Shown in pieces: positions 1 through 6,200 of a stretch of 9,402 bases of DNA. Source of the DNA: Polaromonas sp. (GTDB lineage: Bacteria > Pseudomonadota > Gammaproteobacteria > Burkholderiales > Burkholderiaceae_C); contig JAHFQQ010000127.1 in NCBI GenBank assembly GCA_023259235.1, positions 1 through 9,402 on the forward strand, written 5' to 3'. Both the position numbers and the translations under genes were made by a program. Numbering within the stretch: the stretch's first letter is position 1; each line of letters begins with the position of its first letter. The notes beneath the pieces were generated by a model. It worked only from the letters and a program-made list of their open reading frames with translations. It searched no databases and had not been told where the DNA came from.

Positions 1-1
1 A

Positions 2-277
2 ATCGGATTCTGGAAAAAGGTTTTTTACCCGCTCAGTTGCCTCGTGATGGTCATACTGGCCCTGCCGTTCGCCTACCTGCATTTCCGCTCCGGCGGAATC
101 GCCGGTTATGTATTTGCCGGTGTCATGATCGGTATCAGCTTTTTCCTGCTCAACAACGTGTTCGGCTATATCGGCAACCTGCAAAACTGGCAGCCCTGGC
201 TGGCCGCTGCCGCACCGGGACTGTTGTACATGGCTGCTTCGCTGGGCGCATTTGGCTGGCTGGTCCTGAGACACTGA
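2..277 (+). CDS. lptG: LPS export ABC transporter permease LptG, C-terminal end (5' partial)
   Basis: Only the last 91 residues are present; the reading frame is open from base 2 and ends at TGA 275-277. LptG is an inner-membrane permease of the LptB2FGC complex that extracts lipopolysaccharide and passes it to the periplasmic Lpt bridge. The fragment starts with an FWKKVFYPLS stretch, the usual lead-in to the fourth helix of YjgP/YjgQ proteins. It then shows three hydrophobic segments (about fragment residues 12-28, 35-55 and 70-89), matching the three C-terminal helices of the family, and ends a few residues after the last one as LptG does. I prefer LptG over its paralogue LptF because of the FW..Y/QPL motif and the GI.FFLLNNVFG helix, which resemble LptG as I remember it. 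The next gene starts 53 nt downstream on the same strand, and that gap holds no obvious terminator. The missing N-terminal part lies left of the window. Confidence 0.85.
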   Translation: MGFWKKVFYPLSCLVMVILALPFAYLHFRSGGIAGYVFAGVMIGISFFLLNNVFGYIGNLQNWQPWLAAAAPGLLYMAASLGAFGWLVLRH

Positions 278-330
278 GCGCCAGCGCTGCATATGCATGA
301 TCCGCAAACAACCGGCCTGGCCTTCCTGAC

Positions 331-708
331 ATGACCCTTCCCGCATCAACGCCACGCGGCATTGTGCTGTTTGCCCACGGTTCACGTGACCCGCAGTGGC
401 GAGCGCCAACCGAAGCCATCGTCGGGCGCATCCGCGCTCTCCAGCCTGACACCCCCGTCTGCTGTGCCTACCTGGAGCTTTGCGCTCCTTCACTGCCTGA
501 AGCAGCGAAAGCCCTGATTGTTGCCGGTGTCCGCCAAATCAGGGTCTTTCCCATTTTTTTTGGCGTGGGCAAACATGCCCGCGAAGATTTGCCGCAATTA
601 ATCGCCCAGCTCCAGGCCGATCATCCTGGCGTAGTCATTGAACTCCTACCCTCCGCCGGTGAATACGAACAACTGGCGCAACTGATGGCCGAGATCGCGC
701 TGTCCTGA
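331..708 (+). CDS. cbiX: CbiX-type sirohydrochlorin chelatase (short, single domain)
   Basis: This 125-residue protein matches the short CbiX/SirB class, which inserts Fe2+ (siroheme) or Co2+ (cobalamin) into sirohydrochlorin in the cytoplasm. Visible family signatures are LFAHGSRDP at residues 13-21 with the metal-binding His16, AYLELCAPSLPE at 46-57, and VFPIFFGVGKHAREDLP at 73-89 with the second conserved His83. At about 125 residues it is the one-domain form that works as a homodimer. The ATG at 331 is preferred because the conserved first strand begins about ten residues later, as usual; there is no strong Shine-Dalgarno sequence. No cobalamin genes are nearby, while a CysB-family regulator follows after 64 nt. 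I therefore infer that its job is siroheme for assimilatory sulfite or nitrite reductase. Metal preference cannot be read from the sequence; cobaltochelatase remains possible. Confidence 0.86.
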   Translation: MTLPASTPRGIVLFAHGSRDPQWRAPTEAIVGRIRALQPDTPVCCAYLELCAPSLPEAAKALIVAGVRQIRVFPIFFGVGKHAREDLPQLIAQLQADHPGVVIELLPSAGEYEQLAQLMAEIALS

Positions 709-772
709 ACCACAAAATATTTCTTTAGCATAATATAGGCATAATAAAGCCAATAAATAGCCTGAATTCGAT
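709..772 (+). promoter_or_regulatory. AT-rich promoter/operator candidate upstream of the CysB-family gene
   Basis: This 64-nt gap is markedly AT-richer than the surrounding GC-rich coding DNA. It contains the exact direct repeat GCATAATA at 728-735 and 739-746, an 11-bp period or about one helical turn. A looser pair, AAAGCC (746-751) and AATAGCC (756-762), follows. Several TATAAT-like hexamers (for example CATAAT at 740-745) could serve as a -10 box, but I could not pair one with a good -35 at proper spacing. Helically phased repeats upstream of a LysR gene are typical of autoregulatory sites. Calling this an operator of the downstream regulator is an inference. Confidence 0.4.
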
Positions 773-1717
773 ATGAACCTCCACCAATTCCGTTTTATTC
801 AGGAGGCCGTACGGCGCAACCTGAACCTGACCGAGACTGCCCGGGCCTTGCATACGTCGCAGCCCGGCGTTTCCAAGGCCATCATTGAACTCGAAGAAGA
901 GCTCGGCGTGGAGATTTTTGCGCGGCATGGCAAACGTCTCAAGCGCGTCACCGAACCAGGCGAGCATGTCCTCAAGAGCGTTGCGCTCATCATGCGCGAG
1001 GTCGGCAATTTGCGGCGTATTGGCGAGCAATTTTCTGCCCAGGACAGCGGCACGCTATCGATTGCCACCACCCACACCCAGGCCCGCTATGTCCTGCCTG
1101 AGTCAGTGGCCAAATTGCGCGAAGCCTTCCCAAAGGTCAATGTCAGCCTGCACCAGGGCTCGCCCGAACAGGTGGCGCGCATGGTGCTCGACGAAATCGC
1201 AGAAATCGGCATTGCCACCGAATCGCTGGCGCAGTACGACGACCTTGTGACCCTGCCCTGCTACCAATGGCAGCACATGCTGGTCATGCCTTTGGAGCAC
1301 CCACTGGCCAGAAACGAGCACATCACGCTGGAGGATCTGGCCCGGGAACCGCTGATTACCTACCACCCGTCGTTTACCGGGCGCACCAAGGTGGACCGGG
1401 CTTTTGCCGCCAAACACCTGCATCCGCGAATTGCCCTGGAAGCCATAGATTCCGATGTGATCAAGACCTATGTGCGGCTGGGGCTGGGCGTGGGCATTGT
1501 GGCTGAGATGGCGATTAGGGACGACGGTACCAACAGTGACCTGCTGGCTCGGCCCGCAGGCGCGCTGTTCGGCATGAATGTGGCCCGCGTGGCCTTTAAA
1601 CGCAGCGCCTACCTGCGCAATTTTGTTTATAAATTTGCTGAACTGCTCAGCGACAAGCTCAGCCGCGAACTGATCACCGAGGCTATGGCCGGCCACACCC
1701 ACGACGACGAGGGTTGA
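773..1717 (+). CDS. CysB-family LysR-type transcriptional regulator
   Basis: A 314-residue LysR-type regulator most like CysB/Cbl, which control sulfate assimilation and use of organic sulfur. The N-terminal winged helix-turn-helix covers about residues 1-60, with LTETARALHTSQPGVSKAI (19-37) as the recognition region. The effector domain runs from about 93 to 300. CysB hallmarks are present: TTHTQARY (99-106), HQGSPEQ (127-133), the FTGR block (201-204) and SDVIKTYVRLGLGVG (227-241). The residues lining the sulfate/inducer pocket in enterobacterial CysB (Thr100, Thr102, Gln103, Thr149, Thr202) all occur here at the same numbers, so the pocket looks intact. Length is close to CysB (324). There is no clear Shine-Dalgarno sequence before ATG 773. 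The methionine aminotransferase ATG begins 2 nt after its stop, so the two are probably co-translated. Whether this is the main CysB, an SsuR/Cbl-like paralogue or a dedicated local regulator cannot be decided here. Confidence 0.93.
   Translation: MNLHQFRFIQEAVRRNLNLTETARALHTSQPGVSKAIIELEEELGVEIFARHGKRLKRVTEPGEHVLKSVALIMREVGNLRRIGEQFSAQDSGTLSIATTHTQARYVLPESVAKLREAFPKVNVSLHQGSPEQVARMVLDEIAEIGIATESLAQYDDLVTLPCYQWQHMLVMPLEHPLARNEHITLEDLAREPLITYHPSFTGRTKVDRAFAAKHLHPRIALEAIDSDVIKTYVRLGLGVGIVAEMAIRDDGTNSDLLARPAGALFGMNVARVAFKRSAYLRNFVYKFAELLSDKLSRELITEAMAGHTHDDEG
1709..1713 (+). promoter_or_regulatory. Shine-Dalgarno site deciding the aminotransferase start
   Basis: GAGGG lies inside the end of the regulator gene, with 6-7 nt between it and ATG 1720. 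It is badly placed for the alternative TTG at 1714, which it directly abuts. This favours initiation at the ATG, with ribosomes re-using the end of the upstream gene (translational coupling). Confidence 0.55.
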
Positions 1718-1719
1718 AC

Positions 1720-2904
1720 ATGCCGCTGCAAGAGACAACCACTTCGAACCTGGCACGCATCCGCCTGTTCAAGAGCCGGCTGCCCAATGTGGGCACCACC
1801 ATATTCACCGTCATGTCCGCGCTGGCCGCGGAAAAAGGCGCGGTCAATCTTGGACAAGGCTTTCCTGACTTCGACTGCGATCCCAAACTGGTCGATGCCG
1901 TGACGGACGCCATGAAACGCGGCCTCAACCAGTACCCGCCCATGGCCGGCGTGCCGATATTGCGTGATGCTGTTGCCGCCAAACTGGCCAGACTGTATGG
2001 CCATCGCTACGATGCCGGCAGCGAAATCACCATCACAGCGGGTGCCACCCAAGCCATACTGACCATCATCCTGGCCGTAGTCCACCCCGGTGATGAAGTG
2101 ATCGTGCTGGAGCCCTGCTACGACAGCTACGTGCCCAATATCGAACTGGCCGGTGGCACGCCAGTGCGTGTTCCCCTGACGCCCGGCACTTTCCGCCCCG
2201 ACTTTGACAAGATAGCCGGGGCCATCACGCCCAAAACCCGCGCCATCATCATCAATTCCCCGCATAACCCGAGCGGCACGGTCTGGACCGAGGCGGACAT
2301 GCTCAGGCTGCAGGACATCCTGGCCCCAACCGATGTGCTGCTGATCAGCGACGAGGTGTACGAGCACATGGTTTTTGACGGCCGGTTGCATGTCAGCGCG
2401 GCACGCTTGCCGGCTCTCGCGGCGCGTGGCTTCATCGTCAGCAGCTTTGGCAAGACTTACCACGTCACGGGCTGGAAAGTCGGCTATGTGGCAGCGCCTG
2501 CCGCGCTGACTGCCGAGTTTCGCAAGGTCCACCAGTTCAATGTATTCACCGTCAACACACCAGTGCAATATGGCCTGGCCGCCTATATGGCTGACGAAAG
2601 ACCTTACCTCGACCTGCCCGCGTTCTACCAGCACAAGCGCGACCTGTTTCGGCGTGGCCTGGCCAACACGCGCTTCAAGCTGCTTCCCTGTGAAGGCAGC
2701 TACTTCCAGTGCGTTGACATATCAGAAGTCAGCGACCTCGGCGAAGCCGAATTTTGCAAATGGCTGGCCACCGGGATCGGCGTGGCGGCGATTCCCCTGT
2801 CGGCGTTTTACGGCAATGGATTTGACCAGCGGGTGGTGCGGTTTTGCTTTGCCAAGAAGGACGAGACCCTGCAAGCCGCACTGGAGCGTCTGGCCAGACT
2901 GTAG
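1720..2904 (+). CDS. ybdL: PLP-dependent methionine aminotransferase (YbdL type)
   Basis: A 394-residue fold-type I aminotransferase (class I/II). It closely follows remembered E. coli YbdL, which transaminates methionine and some aromatic amino acids to 2-oxo acids in the cytoplasm. Conserved features from the ATG start are: LPNVGTTIFTVMSALA (21-36); the substrate-loop NLGQGFPDFD (43-52); ITAGATQA (105-112) in the phosphate-binding region; PHNPSGTVW (181-189) with Asn183; SDEVYEH (210-216) with Asp211 and Tyr214; SSFGKTYHVTGWKVGY (241-256) with the PLP Schiff-base Lys245; and VVRFCFAKK (372-380) with Arg374, the expected carboxylate-binding arginine. All key residues are present, so it should be active. 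An in-frame TTG at 1714 would overlap the regulator's stop, but GAGG at 1709-1712 fits ATG 1720 better. Coupling to a CysB-type regulator suggests methionine or sulfur-compound turnover. Kynurenine or glutamine-phenylpyruvate aminotransferase are alternative specificities in this family. Confidence 0.92.
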   Translation: MPLQETTTSNLARIRLFKSRLPNVGTTIFTVMSALAAEKGAVNLGQGFPDFDCDPKLVDAVTDAMKRGLNQYPPMAGVPILRDAVAAKLARLYGHRYDAGSEITITAGATQAILTIILAVVHPGDEVIVLEPCYDSYVPNIELAGGTPVRVPLTPGTFRPDFDKIAGAITPKTRAIIINSPHNPSGTVWTEADMLRLQDILAPTDVLLISDEVYEHMVFDGRLHVSAARLPALAARGFIVSSFGKTYHVTGWKVGYVAAPAALTAEFRKVHQFNVFTVNTPVQYGLAAYMADERPYLDLPAFYQHKRDLFRRGLANTRFKLLPCEGSYFQCVDISEVSDLGEAEFCKWLATGIGVAAIPLSAFYGNGFDQRVVRFCFAKKDETLQAALERLARL

Positions 2905-2980
2905 GCGCCGCCTGACGCGTGGAGCGGGCGTTGTCCTGCACACCTTTGCCGCACCCCGGTCGAAGATCGGTGCATGAAAC

Positions 2981-2986
2981 AAGGAG
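2981..2986 (+). promoter_or_regulatory. Strong Shine-Dalgarno site for the small membrane protein
   Basis: A consensus AAGGAG is separated by 7 nt from ATG 2994. It is the best ribosome-binding site in the window. It fixes the start of the 52-residue gene at 2994 and rejects a longer reading from an upstream GTG-type start, whose added residues look like non-coding translation. Confidence 0.75.
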
Positions 2987-2993
2987 TGCTTTC

Positions 2994-3152
2994 ATGTCCC
3001 TCTCGCTAATTTTGCTCATCGTTCTCATTTTGATCCTGGTCGGCGCCCTGCCGACCTGGGGCCACAGCCGCAGTTGGGGCTATGGACCAAGCGGCGGCAT
3101 CGGTCTGGTGGTGCTGATTCTGGTCATCCTGCTGCTGATGGGACGTATCTGA
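2994..3152 (+). CDS. Small two-helix membrane protein, DUF3309 family
   Basis: A 52-residue hydrophobic protein. Residues 1-19 form one hydrophobic stretch rich in Leu, Ile and Val. Residues 20-35 form a conserved polar turn (PTW.HSR.WGYGPSGG), and residues 36-50 form a second hydrophobic stretch ending in GRI. This layout and the ALPTWGHSRSWGYGPSGG core match the DUF3309 family as I remember it, which is common in proteobacteria and has no established function. It is probably an inner-membrane hairpin with the polar turn exposed on one side. The start is well supported by AAGGAG 7 nt upstream. It lies 89 nt after the aminotransferase on the same strand and is followed by a candidate terminator. 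It may therefore have its own transcript or be the last gene of the run; no promoter stands out in the 89-nt gap. Confidence 0.85.
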   Translation: MSLSLILLIVLILILVGALPTWGHSRSWGYGPSGGIGLVVLILVILLLMGRI

Positions 3153-3192
3153 CCTGAAAGCCACTGACGACAACTCACGATTCCGCACAAAA

Positions 3193-3219
3193 ATGGCTTT
3201 GCCACTGCAAGGCTGTTTT
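3193..3219. terminator. Candidate bidirectional Rho-independent terminator between convergent genes
   Basis: A 7-bp stem pairs GCTTTGC (3196-3202) with GCAAGGC (3207-3213), including one G-U pair, across a CACT loop. On the plus strand it is followed by TGTTTT (3214-3219). On the minus strand the stem is followed by an ATTTTTG run. It sits 43 nt after the small membrane protein gene and 26 nt beyond the stop of hrpA, where a shared terminator for two converging genes is expected. The stem is short, so this is a moderate call. Confidence 0.5.
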
Positions 3220-3239
3220 CCGAGTCTGCAGCGCGGCAA

Positions 3240-6200
3240 TCAGCTGTTCAGTTGAATCCAGGCCTTGTCCAGCCGCTTGATGCTCACCGGCTGCGGCGTG
3301 CGCAACTCCTGCGCAAAAAAGCTCACCCGCAGTTCTTCCAGCAGCCAGCGATACTCCTGCATCCGGGCGTCAAGCACGCCCTTGCGTTCGCTCACCAGAC
3401 GCCAATAGCGCTGTTCCTGCGGCCGTAACTCGGCCATTCTGGCAGCGTCCCGGGCGGGGTCGGCACGCCATTTTTCCAGTCGCAAGGTGATGGCCCTGAG
3501 GTAGCGCGCAAAGTGTTGCAGCTGCGCATACGGCGTGGTGGTCAAAAACTGCTTTGGCACCAACCGCTGCAACTGCTGTGTGGCGTCGGCCACCGCCCCG
3601 GTGGCATTTTTGTTGTCCTTGATCTTTCTCTGTGCCACGGCAAATTCGGCCAGGATGCCGGCAGCCAGGCGCGCCACTTCGCTGGCAATCAGGCTCAAGC
3701 GCCCGCGCCCGTCGTCGACGCGCTTCTTGAAGTCGGCTTCGTGGGTGGGCAAGGGCTCCTGCAAGAAAGCCCGGTCCAACGCCACTTCAATGATTTGCTG
3801 GCGCAGTTCCTCCAGCGTTCCGCCACCCAAATGATCGGCAGCACGGCCCACCAGCATATAGGCCGTAGCCGTCTTCTGCAGGTCCGGCAGGTTTTTTTCC
3901 AGGTATTTCAGCGCTTCCCTGGTCTGCAGCGAAAACAATCGGCGCAAACCAGCGCGATGTTTGGCGGCGGCCACATCGGGCTCGTCAAACACCTCAATCG
4001 TCACAGCATCGCCCAAATCAATCAGCGCCGGAAAACCAATCAGGGTTTGCTGGCCCTTGCGGATTTCCATCAGCTCCGGTAATTCACCAAAACCCCAATC
4101 GGTGTAGCGTTCAGGTGTTTTGATTACTATTGTTTCAGGAGCTGCTTGTGCCCGTCCTGCTTGGGCTAGATGCCTATTTTGTTCATGATTTTGAGTGAAA
4201 TAGGCATTTGTTGCCGAGCTGCCATCAAGCGTCTTGCCGATATTTCTAAGCTCTGCCAGCGCCTGAAATGCGCCCCGTGCCTGGGCACCTAGTTCACCCT
4301 TGAGCGCGCCCAGGTTTCGCCCCGCGCCCAGTTGCCGGCCATGTTCATCAACCACCCGAAAGTTCATGAACAGGTGCGGCGGCAGCATGTCCAGCTTCAT
4401 GTCGGCGCGTTTGATGTCCAGCGACGTGGCATCGCGCACCCATTTCAGGACCGCGTCTGTCAACGAGCCGCTGCCAAACAGTTGCGGCTGATTGAGCTGC
4501 TCCGCCATGCGGGCGGCGGAGTCGGGCAAGGGCACCAGCCGCGAGCGCGGGCGTTGGTGCAGGGTTTTGATCAAGGCCTGAATTTTGTCTTTCAGCATGC
4601 CAGGTACCAGCCACTCGCAACGCTCCTCGTTCACCTGATTCAGCGCAAACAGCGGCACTTCGACCGTCACCCCGTCCCGGGGGTCGCCCGGCTCGTGCAG
4701 GTAGGTCGTCAGGCAATCGACGCCGCCTAGCCGCAGCATTTTGGGGAAGGCCTGGGTGGTGATGCCAGCCGCTTCGTGGCGCATCAGCTCCTCCCGGGTC
4801 AGCAGCAGCAACCTGGGCTGCTTTTTGGCTTCGACCTTGTACCAGCTTTCGCAACTGGCGCCACTGCACACGTCGGCAGGCAATTGCTGATCGTAAAAGG
4901 CGTAAATCAGCTCCTCATCGACGAGCACGTCCTGCCGGCGCGCCTTGTGTTCCAGGTCTTCAACCTGCCCGATGAGCTTGTGATTGGCGGCAAGAAACGG
5001 CAGCCTGGTGTCCCAGTTGCCTGCCACCAGCGCTTCACGAATGAAAATTTCACGCGCAGTGACCGGGTCCACCCGGCCGAAGTTGACGCGCCTGCCGTTA
5101 TAGACCACCAGGCCGTACAGCGTGGCGCGCTCCAGCGCCGTCACCTGCGCGGCCTTTTTTTCCCAATGCGGGTCAAGCAGTTGCTTGTTTAACAGGTGAC
5201 CCGCCACCTGCTCTATCCAAGGCTGCTCGATGTTGGCAATGCCGCGACCATACAGCCGCGTGGTTTCCACCAGTTCGGCCACCACAATCCAGCGGCCCGG
5301 CTTCTTGCTCAGCCTGGCGCCGGGATGGCGGTAAAACCGGATGCCGCGCGCACCCAGATACGCCTCTTCCTCATCAATTTTGCAGCCAATATTGCCCAGC
5401 AGGCCGCACAGCATTGAAAGATGCAGTTGCTCGTAGCTGGCAGGCCGCTCATTCAGATGCCAACCCTGCTCGCCCACCACGGCGTGCAGTTGCGAATGAA
5501 TGTCGCGCCACTCACGCACGCGACGGATATTGACGAAGTTGTCGCGCAGCAGGTTTTCATATTGACGATTCGACAACCTATGATGGGTCAGGCTCCGATC
5601 ACCGGAAAAGGCCGCGCCAGCGGCCGGCTCGGCAGATCGGGCGCCGACCCCCACTGATTGGGCCTCCCCGTGCGAGGGCTTGCCCCCGCGCGAGTCCCCC
5701 AGCCACTTCCATAGCTTCAAATAGCCGACAAACTCGCTCTTTTCATCATCGAACTTTGCATGCGCCTGGTCGGCCTGCGCCTGCTTGTCCATCGGCCGGT
5801 CGCGCACGTCCTGCACGCTGAGCGCGCTGGCAATCACCAGCACTTCGTCAAGTGCGTCCCTGGTTTTGGCCTCCAGAATCATGCGGCCGACGCGCGGGTC
5901 CAGCGGCAGCCTGGCCAGATTGCGGCCGACCGGCGTCAGTTCGTTGTCATCGTCCACTGCGCCGAGCTCGGCCAGCAACTGGTAGCCGTCGGCAATGGCG
6001 CGGCGCTGTGGCGGCTCGATAAAGGCAAACTCTTCGATGGTTCCCAGGCGCAGCGCCTTCATGCGCAAAATCACCGACGCCAGCGAGCTGCGCAAAATTT
6101 CGGGGTCGGTAAAACGGGGCCGGCCGGCAAAGTCCTGCTCGGCATACAGGCGTATGCAAATGCCGTCGGCCACGCGACCGCAGCGGCCGGCCCGCTGGTT

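Noticed and set aside
1714..1719. TTG start for the aminotransferase overlapping the regulator stop
   Set aside because: It would add only two residues, and the Shine-Dalgarno GAGG directly abuts it, whereas ATG 1720 is at good spacing.
1627..2634. 335-codon open frame on the minus strand
   Set aside because: It lies opposite the regulator end and the aminotransferase, whose catalytic motifs are intact. The translation looks random (His/Gly/Gln-rich).
2905..2993. GCACC/GGTGC inverted repeat (2951-2973) as a terminator after the aminotransferase gene
   Set aside because: The stem is only 5 bp with a long loop and has no U tract; too weak to call.
2919..3152. Longer 77-codon reading of the small membrane protein
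   Set aside because: The added N-terminal residues resemble no DUF3309 member, and AAGGAG at 2981-2986 fixes the start at ATG 2994.
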